This document shows, in pieces, positions 1-10,051 of a stretch of DNA of 64,000 nt. The DNA is taken from contig NZ_CP101655.1 of the NCBI RefSeq assembly GCF_028830055.1, positions 248,001 to 312,000 on the forward strand, given 5' to 3'. The stretch is from Pseudomonas serboccidentalis. Lineage in GTDB: Bacteria > Pseudomonadota > Gammaproteobacteria > Pseudomonadales > Pseudomonadaceae. How positions within the stretch are numbered: the stretch's first letter is position 1; the number at the start of each line of letters is the position of its first letter. The position numbers and the translations under genes are program-made. The notes beneath the pieces are model-generated. The model was not told the DNA's origin. It saw only the letters and a program-made list of their open reading frames with translations, and did not search any database.

Positions 1-1
1 T

Positions 2-586
2 CATGGGACGGCTTCGCACCACGGCAAACTGGCGCATGTTGCCACTGAAGAGCGTGCCCAACGCTTCGGCCAGCAACCGGCGACCGTACTGTTCAGCGGC
101 CTGTCGGGCGCCGGCAAGAGCACGCTGGCCTATGCGGTCGAGCGCAAGTTGTTCGACATGGGCCGTGCGGTGTTCGTGCTCGATGGACAGAACCTGCGTC
201 AGGACCTGAACAAAGGCCTGCCACAGGATCGCTCCGGCCGTACCGAGAACTGGCGTCGTGCCGCGCACGTGGCGCGTCAGTTCAACGAGGCAGGCTTGCT
301 GACACTGGCAGCGTTCGTTGCACCGAGTGCCGAAGGGCGTGAGCAGGTCAAGGAGCTGATCGGCAAGGATCGTCTGCTGACCGTTTACGTGCAGGCCTCG
401 CCGGCCGTGTGCGCCGAGCGTGATCCGCAAGGTCTGTATGCCGCCGGTGGCGACAACATCCCGGGCGAGTCCTTCCCGTACGACGTGCCGCTGAACGCCG
501 ATCTGGTGATCGACACCCAGTCGCTGTCGCTGGAAGAAAGCGTCAAGCAAGTGCTGGATCTGCTGCGCAAGCGTGGCGCGATCTAA
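2..586 (+). CDS. cysNC: CysNC C-terminal part: adenylylsulfate (APS) kinase domain, 5' truncated by window
   Basis: This is the last 194 codons of what is probably the fused sulfate adenylyltransferase subunit 1 / APS kinase (CysN-CysC) of Pseudomonas. The visible part is the kinase, which phosphorylates adenylylsulfate to PAPS in the cytoplasm for sulfate assimilation. The P-loop GLSGAGKST is at nt 98-124, followed by the nucleotide/substrate segment LDGQNLR and the NWRRAAHVARQFNEAG helix typical of CysC. The frame is open at the left edge, so the GTPase half lies outside. A strong terminator follows the stop. The fusion is inferred from the linker before the P-loop; the kinase call itself is secure. 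Confidence 0.9.
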   Translation, partial: HGTASHHGKLAHVATEERAQRFGQQPATVLFSGLSGAGKSTLAYAVERKLFDMGRAVFVLDGQNLRQDLNKGLPQDRSGRTENWRRAAHVARQFNEAGLLTLAAFVAPSAEGREQVKELIGKDRLLTVYVQASPAVCAERDPQGLYAAGGDNIPGESFPYDVPLNADLVIDTQSLSLEESVKQVLDLLRKRGAI

Positions 587-624
587 GACAGAAGCAGCTG
601 CAAGCTTCTAGCTTCGAGCTGCAA

Positions 625-664
625 TAAAAAGCCCGCCGATGAGCAATCATCGGCGGGCTTTTTA
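625..664 (+). terminator. Rho-independent terminator after cysNC
   Basis: GCCCGCCGAT and ATCGGCGGGC pair around a short loop and are followed by a T run; an A run on the left side could make it work in both directions, which would also suit the minus-strand acyltransferase gene that ends at 781. Confidence 0.85.
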
Positions 665-684
665 TTTCAGGCTAATTCGGTCAA

Positions 685-776
685 CTGTAGGAGTGAGCCT
701 GCTCGCGATAGCGGTGTGTCATTCAACATTTGCGGTGGCGGATCCACCGCTATCGCGAGCAGGTTCACTCCTACAG
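685..776. repeat. REP family A inverted pair (REPIN-like)
   Basis: Two copies of the CTGTAGGAGTGAGCCTGCTCGCGATAGCGG-type REP (arms split here as GTAGGAGTGAGCCTGC and CTCGCGATAGCGG) face each other across a spacer of about 30 nt. Another family A pair lies at 6554 and a third at 30488. Confidence 0.85.
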
Positions 777-780
777 GGGG

Positions 781-1686
781 TTAGCGTTTGGCTGGATACT
801 CGCGGTGCATCTGTTCCAGCAACGCATCCTTGTCCTGCCACAGCTGATTGATCCAGCCCTGAAACTGCAGGCGGTATTCGCCGTCCTGATCGTAGTTCTT
901 GCCGATGAACGCCGGCGGAATCCGCAGCTCTTCAAAGTGCACCACCACGTCGCGCACATTGCCGCACAACAAATCCCAGAAGCCCGGACGCCCGCCTGGG
1001 TAGTGGATGGTCACGTTGACGATCGACTCCAGTTGCTCGCCCATCGCGTCCAGTACAAACGCAATGCCACCAGCCTTGGGCTTGAGCAGGTATTTGAACG
1101 GTGATTGCTGCTGCGCATGCTTGCCTTCGGTGAAGCGCGTGCCCTCGACGAAGTTGAAAATCCCCACCGGGTTGTTGCGGAATTTCGCGCAGGTCTTGCG
1201 CGTGGTTTCCAGGTCCTTGCCTTTCTTTTCCGGGTGCTTTTCCAGATAGGCCTTGGAGTAGCGCTTCATGAACGGAAAGCCCAGTGCCCACCACGCCAGA
1301 CCGATCACCGGGACCCAGATCAGCTCCTGCTTGAGGAAGAACTTCAACGGCTGAATACGCCGGTTGAGCACGTATTGCAGCACCAGAATGTCGACCCAGC
1401 TCTGGTGGTTGCTGGTGATCAGGTACGAGTGTTGGTAGTCCAGGCCTTGCAGGCCGCTGACGTGCCAGCGCGTGCGGCGCACCAGGTTCATCCAGGCCTT
1501 GTTGTAGCTGATCCACGCTTCGTGGGTGTGGCTCATCAGCCACAGCGAGGCGCGTCGGGCGAGGTCGAACGGCAGCACTTTGATCAGCGCCACGCAGAAC
1601 AGAAACGAGCACAGCAGAATCGTATTGAGCGCCAGCAACAACGAGGCGATCACGCCGCGCAGCGGTGCAGGGAGAAAGTCCAGCAT
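781..1686 (-). CDS. Lysophosphatidic acid acyltransferase, YihG-like PlsC family
   Basis: A 301-residue acyltransferase that probably acylates lysophosphatidic acid at the inner membrane. A hydrophobic N-terminal stretch (about residues 10-40) anchors it; the catalytic HX4D box is seen as NHQSWVD, and the second conserved motif as FVEGTRFT (EGTR binds the phosphate). The length and the order of motifs fit the YihG branch better than the shorter PlsC. Its ATG follows the stop of pta with no gap (1686/1687), so the two are co-transcribed and probably translationally coupled. No odd residues were seen. Exact acyl-donor preference cannot be read from the sequence. Confidence 0.85.
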   Translation of the reverse strand: MLDFLPAPLRGVIASLLLALNTILLCSFLFCVALIKVLPFDLARRASLWLMSHTHEAWISYNKAWMNLVRRTRWHVSGLQGLDYQHSYLITSNHQSWVDILVLQYVLNRRIQPLKFFLKQELIWVPVIGLAWWALGFPFMKRYSKAYLEKHPEKKGKDLETTRKTCAKFRNNPVGIFNFVEGTRFTEGKHAQQQSPFKYLLKPKAGGIAFVLDAMGEQLESIVNVTIHYPGGRPGFWDLLCGNVRDVVVHFEELRIPPAFIGKNYDQDGEYRLQFQGWINQLWQDKDALLEQMHREYPAKR

Positions 1687-3786
1687 TTACACATCCATAG
1701 GTCGGTTGGCGGCTTGAATCGCGGTCAGGGCGATGGTGTAGACAATGTCGTCGACCTGCGCGCCGCGCGGCAGATCGTTCACCGGTTTGCGCAGGCCTTG
1801 CAGCATCGGGCCGAGGCTGACGCAGTCGGCGCTGCGTTGCACGGCTTTGTGGGTGGTGTTGCCGGTGTTCAGGTCAGGGAACACGAACACCGTGGCGCGA
1901 CCGGCCACCTGGCTGTTCGGCGCCAGTTGCCGGGCGACTTCTGCGTTGGCAGCCGCATCGTATTGCAGCGGGCCGTCGATCAGCAGCGAATGCTGTTGCT
2001 CATGGGCGAGCAGGGTGGCTTCGCGGACTTTCTCGACTTCTTCACCGCTGGCGGATTCGCCGCTGGAGTAGCTGATCATCGCCACCCGTGGGGTGATGCC
2101 GAAAGCCGCCGCCGAGTCGGCGCTTTGCAGAGCGATCTCGGCCAGTTCTGTTGCGCTCGGGTGCGGGTTCATCACGCAGTCACCGTAAACCAGCACTTCT
2201 TCGGGAAACAGCATGAAGAATACCGAGGACACCAGCGTGCAGCCCGGCGCGGTCTTGATCAGTTGCAGGGCCGGGCGGATGGTGTTGGCGGTGGTGTTGA
2301 TCACACCCGACACCAGCCCGTCGACTTCATCCAGCGCGAGCATCATCGTGCCGATCACCACGGTGTCTTCCAGTTGCTGTTCGGCCATCGGCGCGTTGAG
2401 GCTTTTGCTCTTGCGCAGGGCGACCATCGGCTCGATGTAACGTTCGCGGATCAGGTCCGGATCAAGGATTTCCAGCCCCGGCGGCAACTCGATGCCCTGA
2501 GCGCGGGCCACGGCTTCGACGTCCTCGGGTTTGGCCAGCAACACGCAACGGGCGATCCCGCGCTCCTGACAGATCGCCGCCGCTTGCACGGTGAGCGGCT
2601 CGCTGCCTTCGGGCAGGACGATGCGCTTGTTCGCCGACTGCGCCCGTTGAATCAATTGATAACGGAACACGGCGGGCGACAGGCGCATTTCTCGCGGCGT
2701 ACCGCAGCGTTGATGCAGCCACTTGGCGTCGAGATGGCTGGCGACGAAATCGGTGATGATCTCCGCGCGTTCGCGGTCATCGATGGGGATTTCCTTGTTC
2801 AGACCGTTGAGCAGGTTGGCGGTGTCGTAGGAGCCGGTGCTCACCGACAGCACCGGCAAACCGGCCTGCAACGCGCCACGACACAAGTCCATGATGCGCG
2901 GATCGGGCAGGGTGTCGCTGGTCAGCAACAGGCCGGCCAGCGGTACGCCATTGAGCGCCGCGAGGCTGACCGCGAGGATGATGTCGTCGCGGTCACCCGG
3001 GGTCACCACCAGCACGCCGGGCTTGAGCAGCTCCACGGTGTTGCGCATGGTGCGCGCGCAAATAATGATTTTGGTCATGCGCCGGGTTTCGTAGTCGCCG
3101 GCGTTGAGCACCTGCGCGCCCATCAGGTCGGCGACGTCACGGGTGCGCGGTGCGTTGAGTTCCGGCTGAAACGGAATGCAGCCGAGCAGGCGGAAATCAC
3201 CGCTGCGCAACAACGGCGAATGTTCCTTCAGACGCGCGGCGAAGGCGTCCATGCTCTCGTCGGTCTTGACCTTGTTGAGGATCACCCCGAGGACTTTCGG
3301 GTCTTTCGGGCCACCGAACAATTGCGCCTGCAATTCCACGCGGCCGGAGAGTTCGGCGAGGACTTCGTTTTCCGGCGCCGAGACCAGAATCACCTCGGCA
3401 TCCAGGCTTTTCGCCAGATGCAGGTTGACGCGCGCGGCGTAGCTGGCGCTGCGGGTCGGCACCATGCCTTCGACCACCAGCACGTCTTTGCCGATGGCGG
3501 CTTGCTGATAAAGGGCGATGATTTCTTCGAGCAGTTCGTCGAGCTGGCCGTCACCAAGCATCCGCTCGACATGGGCCAGGCCCAGTGGTTGCGGCGGTTT
3601 CAGGCCGTGGGTGCGCGCCACCAGTTCGGTGGAACGCTCGGGGCCGGTGTCGCCCGGATGTGGCTGGGCAATCGGTTTGAAGAAGCCGACTTTCAGTCCG
3701 GCCCGCTCCAGGGTACGCACCAGCCCGAGGCTGATGGAGGTCAGGCCCACGCCAAAATCGGTGGGTGCGATAAAAAAAGTTTGCAT
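1687..3786 (-). CDS. pta: Phosphate acetyltransferase (long, two-domain form)
   Basis: A 699-residue phosphotransacetylase that interconverts acetyl-CoA and acetyl phosphate, linking central carbon flux with AckA. The N-terminus (MQTFFIAPTDFGVGLTSISL) is the P-loop-like, dethiobiotin-synthetase-type domain of long Pta proteins; a DRTGG-type regulatory domain follows; the C-terminal half from about residue 375 (FRYQLIQRAQ...) is the catalytic PTA domain with SGVINTTANTIRPALQ and FPDLNTGNTTHKAVQR. Length matches the enterobacterial/pseudomonad long form. ackA is not next to it in the window; instead the YihG-like acyltransferase follows directly. A short A+T-rich leader lies upstream of 3786. 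Confidence 0.95.
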   Translation of the reverse strand: MQTFFIAPTDFGVGLTSISLGLVRTLERAGLKVGFFKPIAQPHPGDTGPERSTELVARTHGLKPPQPLGLAHVERMLGDGQLDELLEEIIALYQQAAIGKDVLVVEGMVPTRSASYAARVNLHLAKSLDAEVILVSAPENEVLAELSGRVELQAQLFGGPKDPKVLGVILNKVKTDESMDAFAARLKEHSPLLRSGDFRLLGCIPFQPELNAPRTRDVADLMGAQVLNAGDYETRRMTKIIICARTMRNTVELLKPGVLVVTPGDRDDIILAVSLAALNGVPLAGLLLTSDTLPDPRIMDLCRGALQAGLPVLSVSTGSYDTANLLNGLNKEIPIDDRERAEIITDFVASHLDAKWLHQRCGTPREMRLSPAVFRYQLIQRAQSANKRIVLPEGSEPLTVQAAAICQERGIARCVLLAKPEDVEAVARAQGIELPPGLEILDPDLIRERYIEPMVALRKSKSLNAPMAEQQLEDTVVIGTMMLALDEVDGLVSGVINTTANTIRPALQLIKTAPGCTLVSSVFFMLFPEEVLVYGDCVMNPHPSATELAEIALQSADSAAAFGITPRVAMISYSSGESASGEEVEKVREATLLAHEQQHSLLIDGPLQYDAAANAEVARQLAPNSQVAGRATVFVFPDLNTGNTTHKAVQRSADCVSLGPMLQGLRKPVNDLPRGAQVDDIVYTIALTAIQAANRPMDV

Positions 3787-3846
3787 GCGGATTCTCTAAG
3801 GGTGCATGGCAATGGTGGCGATCTATACGTGACTGCCTACCGAAAT

Positions 3847-4143
3847 TCAGTCGCCAAGGTTATCGCTAACCGAGCCTTGTGCGCACCAACCGCAGGCAAA
3901 GGGTTGGCCTATTTTTTCAATACGTTGCGCCGGGTCGAGGACCCAGGCGCGCGATTGCCATGGCGGCTGGTGGCGCAGGTGCTGGGTGTGGCCACAGGAA
4001 AGCTCGGCCACCCAGTGACCGTCCTCGTCCTGATGGAAACCGGTGATCGTCGAATCCCGTTTGTCCGGGTTGTGTTCGCTTTCGCGCGATTGCTTCGCTA
4101 AACTTGGCCTTTCTATATTCTTATGCAAAAGGTCTCGCCCCAT
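3847..4143 (-). CDS. DUF3565 domain protein
   Basis: A small protein of unknown function. The readable core is ITGFHQDEDGHWVAELSCGH, then TQH, QPPWQSRAWVLDP and a CGWC pair near the C-terminus; the CGH and CxxC positions suggest a metal-binding fold (inference). I set the start at the in-frame ATG at 4143, which overlaps the divergent slyD start. The conserved part begins about 27 codons later, so a downstream non-ATG start is possible. The reading frame stays open to 4173. Family known from Pseudomonas as DUF3565; role unknown. Confidence 0.65.
   Translation of the reverse strand: MGRDLLHKNIERPSLAKQSRESEHNPDKRDSTITGFHQDEDGHWVAELSCGHTQHLRHQPPWQSRAWVLDPAQRIEKIGQPFACGWCAQGSVSDNLGD
4090..4119 (+). 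promoter_or_regulatory. Candidate sigma-70 promoter of slyD
   Basis: TTGCTT (4090-4095) and TATATT (4114-4119) are separated by 18 nt and lie 23 nt before the slyD ATG. Pattern only; it overlaps the divergent DUF3565 coding region. Confidence 0.35.
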
Positions 4144-4627
4144 GCTGATCGCCGCCAATAAGGCTGTCTCCATCGACTATACCCTGACCAACGACGCTGG
4201 TGAGGTCATCGACAGCTCCGCCGGCGGCGCTCCGCTGGTCTACCTGCAAGGCGCAGGCAACATCATCCCGGGCCTGGAAAAAGCCCTGGAAGGCAAAGCT
4301 GTTGGTGACGAGCTGGAAGTTTCCGTTGAACCGGAAGACGCTTATGGCGAATACGCTGCCGAACTGGTCAGCACCCTGAGCCGCAGCATGTTCGAAGGCG
4401 TTGACGAGCTGGAAGTCGGCATGCAGTTCCACGCGTCGGCGCCGGACGGCCAGATGCAGATCGTGACCATCCGTGACCTGGACGGCGACGACGTTACCGT
4501 CGACGGTAACCACCCACTGGCCGGTCAGCGCCTGAACTTCAAAGTGAAGGTCGTTGATATCCGTGATGCCAGCCAGGAAGAAGTCGCTCATGGCCACGTC
4601 CATGGCGAAGGTGGCCATCACCACTGA
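4142..4627 (+). CDS. slyD: SlyD-type FKBP peptidyl-prolyl cis-trans isomerase
   Basis: A 161-residue cytoplasmic proline isomerase/chaperone. The FKBP domain has GAPLVYLQGAGNIIPGLE and the insert-in-flap chaperone domain spans roughly residues 70-125 (EDAYGEY ... HPLAGQRLNF). The tail is short and histidine-rich (AHGHVHGEGGHHH), a metal-binding tail like the longer one of E. coli SlyD that delivers nickel. The ATG at 4142 gives the canonical N-terminus MLIAANKAVSIDYTL; the open frame upstream has no family similarity. Single gene followed by a terminator. Confidence 0.93.
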   Translation: MLIAANKAVSIDYTLTNDAGEVIDSSAGGAPLVYLQGAGNIIPGLEKALEGKAVGDELEVSVEPEDAYGEYAAELVSTLSRSMFEGVDELEVGMQFHASAPDGQMQIVTIRDLDGDDVTVDGNHPLAGQRLNFKVKVVDIRDASQEEVAHGHVHGEGGHHH

Positions 4628-4656
4628 TTTTCTGCGCTAAGCTTCGAGTACTGGAG

Positions 4657-4678
4657 AGGCGCCTGCGGGCGCCTTTTT
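4657..4678 (+). terminator. Terminator after slyD
   Basis: AGGCGCCTGCGGGCGCCTTTTT: a 6-bp G+C stem with a tight loop and a T run. Confidence 0.85.
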
Positions 4679-4750
4679 AGTCCGCGGCTGTCCTTGGTGG
4701 TCTCGCCAAGTGGCTGTTTCGAGTAGAACACGGGAATCCTGGAGTACGTC

Positions 4751-5233
4751 ATGAGTGCTTTTCACGACCTTAAGTTGACAGCCCTGGATGGTCAGGAGCT
4801 ACCGCTGGCGCCTTTCAAGGGCCAAGTCGTGCTGGTGGTCAACGTCGCCTCCAAATGCGGCTTGACCCCACAGTACGCGGCACTGGAAAACCTCTACCAG
4901 CAATTCAAAGGCAAAGGCTTCAGTGTGCTGGGCCTGCCGTGCAATCAGTTTGCCGGTCAGGAACCTGGTAGCGAACAGGAAATTCAAGAGTTCTGCAGCC
5001 TCAACTACGGTGTCACCTTTCCGTTGTCGAGCAAACTCGAAGTCAACGGTCACGACCGTCATCAGCTCTACCGCCTGCTGGCGGGCGAGGGCGCGGAGTT
5101 TCCCGGTGACATCACCTGGAACTTCGAGAAATTCCTGCTCGGCAAGGACGGCCGGGTGCTGGCGCGATTCTCGCCGCGCACTGCGCCGGATGATCCGACC
5201 ATTGTTCACGCGATTGAAAAAGCGCTGAGCTGA
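4751..5233 (+). CDS. Glutathione peroxidase family, cysteine type
   Basis: A 160-residue thioredoxin-fold peroxidase reducing hydrogen or lipid peroxides, probably with thioredoxin or glutathione. The peroxidatic cysteine is Cys36 in NVASKCGLTPQY; the LPCNQFAGQEPGS segment supplies the catalytic Gln and a second cysteine, and WNFEKFLL supplies the Trp/Asn of the tetrad. Length is typical for bacterial BtuE/Gpx proteins. It stands alone between the slyD terminator and a REP pair. Confidence 0.92.
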   Translation: MSAFHDLKLTALDGQELPLAPFKGQVVLVVNVASKCGLTPQYAALENLYQQFKGKGFSVLGLPCNQFAGQEPGSEQEIQEFCSLNYGVTFPLSSKLEVNGHDRHQLYRLLAGEGAEFPGDITWNFEKFLLGKDGRVLARFSPRTAPDDPTIVHAIEKALS

Positions 5234-5243
5234 ACAGCAAGAT

Positions 5244-5327
5244 CAAAAGATCGCAGCCTTCGGCAGCTCCTACAGTGATTCGGTAATTCGATTACAGGTA
5301 GGAGCTGCCGAAGGCTGCGATCTTTTG
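5244..5327. repeat. REP family B inverted pair
   Basis: Arms CAAAAGATCGCAGCCTTCGG and its complement, each continuing to CAGCTCCTAC, flank a spacer. Family B is the commonest repeat in this window. Confidence 0.88.
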
Positions 5328-5432
5328 CTTTGTGTCTTTTGATCCTTGATCACCCAAATCAATAATGCTGTTCAAGGCTTGCGACTCTCCATATTATCGC
5401 CGTCATAAAGTCATTCCCTGCGGAGCCTTCCA

Positions 5433-6536
5433 ATGCCGGTCCAAGCCCTGTTCAAACCGTTCCACCTCGGTACCCTCGAACTGCCGACCCGTGTGGTCAT
5501 GGCGCCGATGACCCGCTCGTTTTCCCCGGGCGGCGTACCCAACTCCAAAGTCATCGAGTACTACCGTCGCCGTGCCGCCGCCGGCGTCGGCCTGATCATC
5601 ACCGAAGGCACCACCGTCGGCCACGTTGCCTCCAACGGTTACCCGAACGTGCCGCAGTTCTTTGGTGACGCGCCATTGGCCGGCTGGAAAAAAGTCGTCG
5701 ACGCGGTGCATGCCGAGGGCGGCAAGATTGTTCCGCAGCTGTGGCACGTGGGCAGCGTGCGCCGCATCGGCACCGAGCCGGACGCCAGCGTGCCGGGTTA
5801 CGGCCCGTCGGAAAAACTCAAGGACGGTCAGGTCGTGGTGCACGGCATGAGCAAGCAGGACATTCAGGACGTCATCGCCGCATTCGCCCAGGCGGCCAAG
5901 GATGCGCAAAGCATCGGCATGGACGGCGTGGAGATCCACGGCGCCCACGGTTACCTGATCGACCAGTTCTTCTGGGAAGGCAGCAACCAGCGCACCGACG
6001 AGTACGGCGGCAACCTGGCCAACCGTTCGCGTTTCGCCATCGAATTGATTCAAGCGGTACGCGCTGCGGTCGGCGAGGGTTTCCCGATCATTTTCCGCTT
6101 CTCGCAGTGGAAACAGCAGGACTACACCGCATGTCTGGTGCAGACCCCGGAGGCCCTGGGTGAATTCCTCAAGCCGCTGGCCGATGCCGGTGTGGACATT
6201 TTCCACTGCTCGACGCGGCGTTTCTGGGAGCCTGAGTTCGACGGTTCCGAGCTGAACCTGGCCGGCTGGACGCGCAAGCTGACCGGCAAGCCGACCATCA
6301 CGGTTGGCAGCGTCGGCCTGGATGGCGAGTTCCTGCAGTTCATGGTCAATACTGACAAGGTCGCGCAACCGGCCAGTCTGGAGAACCTGCTGGAGCGTCT
6401 GAACAAAGAGGAGTTCGATCTGGTGGCGGTGGGCCGTGCGTTGCTGGTCGATCCGGACTGGGCGCAGAAAGTCCGTGAAGGGCGTGAGCAGGACATTCTG
6501 CCGTTCAGCCGTGAGGCGCTGATGACGCTGGTTTAA
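5433..6536 (+). CDS. Old Yellow Enzyme-type NADH:flavin oxidoreductase / alkene reductase
   Basis: A 367-residue FMN-dependent TIM-barrel ene-reductase that reduces activated C=C bonds or xenobiotics in the cytoplasm. Signature segments are VVMAPMTRS near the N-terminus, PQLWHVG, the active-site EIHGAHGYLIDQFFWEGSN block, the RTDEYGG motif and the phosphate-binding VGRALLVDPDW near the C-terminus. Length fits the classical OYE branch. Its physiological substrate is unknown; it is not the XenA-type short form. It is monocistronic, between two REP pairs. Confidence 0.88.
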   Translation: MPVQALFKPFHLGTLELPTRVVMAPMTRSFSPGGVPNSKVIEYYRRRAAAGVGLIITEGTTVGHVASNGYPNVPQFFGDAPLAGWKKVVDAVHAEGGKIVPQLWHVGSVRRIGTEPDASVPGYGPSEKLKDGQVVVHGMSKQDIQDVIAAFAQAAKDAQSIGMDGVEIHGAHGYLIDQFFWEGSNQRTDEYGGNLANRSRFAIELIQAVRAAVGEGFPIIFRFSQWKQQDYTACLVQTPEALGEFLKPLADAGVDIFHCSTRRFWEPEFDGSELNLAGWTRKLTGKPTITVGSVGLDGEFLQFMVNTDKVAQPASLENLLERLNKEEFDLVAVGRALLVDPDWAQKVREGREQDILPFSREALMTLV

Positions 6537-6553
6537 GCGCTGTCAGTACCGAC

Positions 6554-6625
6554 GCCATCGCGAGCAGGCTCACTCCTACACTGGAATGCGTTCCAAATTG
6601 TAGGAGTGAGCCTGCTCGCGATGGC
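6554..6625. repeat. REP family A inverted pair
   Basis: GCCATCGCGAGCAGGCTCAC arms with complement; the spacer holds GGAATGCGTTCC, a small palindrome that also recurs inside family B pairs. Confidence 0.88.
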
Positions 6626-6646
6626 TGTTTCAAAATCTGCAGAAAC

Positions 6647-7822
6647 CTAAGGCAATGTCTGCGCATTCGGCAACACCTGCTCCCGTACACATGCGCCACG
6701 CAAATGCTTTTCAAACTGCTCGATGATCGCCGCCCACCCCTGGCGGCTGGCATGCTGGCGCGCATTCAGGCGCACGCAACGCAACGTCTCATCCTCTTCC
6801 AGCAGCCATGCCGCCGCATCGCAGAACGCCTCTTCATCACCGGGCATCGCCAACACACCGTTGTAGCCATGGCGAATGTGCTGCGCCGCTGCGGCCTGAT
6901 CGTACGCCACCACTCCCAGGCCGGAAGCCAACGCTTCGAGCACCACGTTGCCGAAGGTTTCGGTCATGCTCGGGAACAGGAAAATATCCCCCGAGGCATA
7001 GTGCGCCGCCAGCGCTTCGCCGCGCTGTGAACCACAGAAGATCGCCTCCGGCAGCTCCTTTTCCAGCGCAAGCCGTTGCGGGCCGTCGCCGACCACGATC
7101 AGCTTCAGGTTGCGCTGTGGATAAGTGCTACGCAGTGTGTCGAAGCAACGCTTGAGCAGGCCGAGGTTCTTCTCCGGGGCCAGGCGGCCGACGTGAATCA
7201 CCGCGATGTCCTGCTCGCTCAGGCCCCATTGCTCACGCAAACCGTTCAGTCGCTTGGCTGGGTGAAACAACTGGCTGTCCACACCTCGTGAAAGCAAAGC
7301 GAGGCGGTCGAAATGGCGGCGCTCCAGTTCCAGTCGTTGACTGACACTGGGTACCAGGGTCATCGCCGAGCGGTTGTGGAACCAGCGCAGGTAATGGGTC
7401 AGCAAGCGCGTCAGCAAGCCCAGCCCGTACTGGTTGGTGTACTGCTGGAAATTGGTGTGAAAACCGCTGACCACCGAAATCCCCAGACGCCGCGCCGCCC
7501 GTAACGCCGACAAGCCGAGCGGGCCTTCGGTGGCGATGTACAGCACGTCCGGGCGATGGCGCTTCCAGCGCCGCAGCAGTTTGTGCATCGACGACTGGCC
7601 CCATTGCAGCCCCGGGTACCCGGGCAACGGCCAGCCCCGACACAGCAGCAGCGCGTCATCCTCGCTGCGCTGCGGATCACTGGCCTGGCGCGGCCGCACC
7701 AGCTCCACTTGATGCCCGCGCGCGCGTAATCCATCGCACAAACGGCCAAGGGTATTGGCCACCCCGTTGATTTCCGGTGGGAAGGTTTCGCTGATCAGAG
7801 TGATATGTAGAGCTGTCGTCAT
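6647..7822 (-). CDS. GT4-family glycosyltransferase (MgtA-like)
   Basis: A GT-B glycosyltransferase of about 391 residues. The N-terminal domain begins ITLISETFPPEINGVANT with the acceptor-side glycine turn; the C-terminal donor domain has VIHVGRLAPEKNL and the EX7E motif in ETFGNVVLEALASG. This arrangement resembles GDP-mannose- or UDP-sugar-dependent enzymes that glycosylate diacylglycerol or surface polymers; donor and acceptor are unknown. The frame is open to an ATG at 7846, but the family-like N-terminus begins at the ATG at 7822 (MTTALHITL), which I prefer; neither start has a good SD. The CysZ-like gene lies upstream on the same strand. Confidence 0.82.
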   Translation of the reverse strand: MTTALHITLISETFPPEINGVANTLGRLCDGLRARGHQVELVRPRQASDPQRSEDDALLLCRGWPLPGYPGLQWGQSSMHKLLRRWKRHRPDVLYIATEGPLGLSALRAARRLGISVVSGFHTNFQQYTNQYGLGLLTRLLTHYLRWFHNRSAMTLVPSVSQRLELERRHFDRLALLSRGVDSQLFHPAKRLNGLREQWGLSEQDIAVIHVGRLAPEKNLGLLKRCFDTLRSTYPQRNLKLIVVGDGPQRLALEKELPEAIFCGSQRGEALAAHYASGDIFLFPSMTETFGNVVLEALASGLGVVAYDQAAAAQHIRHGYNGVLAMPGDEEAFCDAAAWLLEEDETLRCVRLNARQHASRQGWAAIIEQFEKHLRGACVREQVLPNAQTLP

Positions 7823-7900
7823 GACCTCAGTGTCGGCTGAGGCCATGTCGTGTCTGTGACGATCGGATGATGGATTTGTGACTGGGCGTTGGTGACCGGC

Positions 7901-8653
7901 TTAGCGTTGTGTGACGAGGTTCTCCGCACCGCGTTCGCGCACCCAGAACAGCGTCGCTCCGGCGACAGCGGCCGGCATCATCAGGATGTTGACCACTGGA
8001 ATCAGCAGCACGAGATAGACGATCCCGCCAAAACTCATGCTCTGCCAGCGCTTTTCGCGCAGCCAGGCGAGCATCTCGTTCCAGCCCAGTTTGTGGTTGT
8101 CCGCCGGGTAGTCGATGTACTGGATCGCCATCATCCACACGCCGAACAGCAGCCACAGCGGCGCGGCGACGATGTTCACCACCGGGATGAACGAGAGGAT
8201 GAACAGGCCGATCGCTCGCGGCAGGAAGTAGCCGAGCTTGCGCATTTCCCGGGCGAGGGTGCGCGGGATCATCGCGATCAGTTCGCCCCAGCTGAACGCC
8301 GGGAAGTCATCGGTGCCGCGCACCACCACTTCCACTTTCTCGGCAAGGAAGCCGTTGAACGGCGCGGCGATGACGTTGGCGAGCATGGTGAAGGTGAAGA
8401 ACACCATCAGCGCCACCAGCACCACGAACAATGGCCAGAGGATGTAGCTGAGGAAACTCAGCCAGTCGGGCAGCGACGGCATCAGGCTGTCGACCCACAG
8501 GCTGAACTGATGGCCTGCCAGATAGATCAATCCGACGAACAGCACCAGATTGATCGCCAGCGGCAACAACACGAACAGGCGCAGGCCTGGGCTGAGAACC
8601 AGTTTGAGGCCTTCGCGCAGGTATTGCGGGCCGGACAGAACAGGGGCGGGCAT
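7901..8653 (-). CDS. cysZ: CysZ-like sulfate permease (EI24 domain)
   Basis: A 250-residue inner-membrane protein with several strongly hydrophobic stretches (about residues 25-50, 65-95, 140-175, 205-235). [19 protein letters not shown] at the start, [18 protein letters not shown] and [19 protein letters not shown] are hallmarks of CysZ/EI24 proteins, which admit sulfate at high affinity for cysteine synthesis. An SD (GGAG) lies 6 nt before the ATG. The cysNC end at the left of the window is a functional relative but not an operon partner. Confidence 0.88.
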   Translation of the reverse strand: MPAPVLSGPQYLREGLKLVLSPGLRLFVLLPLAINLVLFVGLIYLAGHQFSLWVDSLMPSLPDWLSFLSYILWPLFVVLVALMVFFTFTMLANVIAAPFNGFLAEKVEVVVRGTDDFPAFSWGELIAMIPRTLAREMRKLGYFLPRAIGLFILSFIPVVNIVAAPLWLLFGVWMMAIQYIDYPADNHKLGWNEMLAWLREKRWQSMSFGGIVYLVLLIPVVNILMMPAAVAGATLFWVRERGAENLVTQR

Positions 8654-9926
<1,273 letters not shown>

Positions 9927-9937
9927 ATCGCAGACAC

Positions 9938-9965
9938 AAAAAAACCGGCTTCGGCCGGTTTTTTT
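9938..9965 (+). terminator. Terminator after trxB
   Basis: AACCGGCTTCGGCCGGTT hairpin with a TTCG-type loop, flanked by A and T runs (possibly bidirectional). Confidence 0.9.
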
Positions 9966-9973
9966 ATGAGAAT

Positions 9974-10043
9974 CAAAAGATCGCAGCCTCCGGCAGCTCC
10001 TACGGAGATCGGTGTAGGAGCTGCCGGAGGCTGCGATCTTTTG
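9974..10043. repeat. REP family B inverted pair
   Basis: Arms CAAAAGATCGCAGCCTCCGG and complement; both arms carry the same CCGGCAG/CTGCCGG variant, so they have co-varied. Confidence 0.9.
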
Positions 10044-10051
10044 ATCTTGAA

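Noticed and set aside
1105-4101. A 998-codon open frame on the plus strand over pta and the acyltransferase
   Set aside because: It is antisense to two clear families and rich in Arg/His/Gln as expected for shadow frames in high-G+C DNA.
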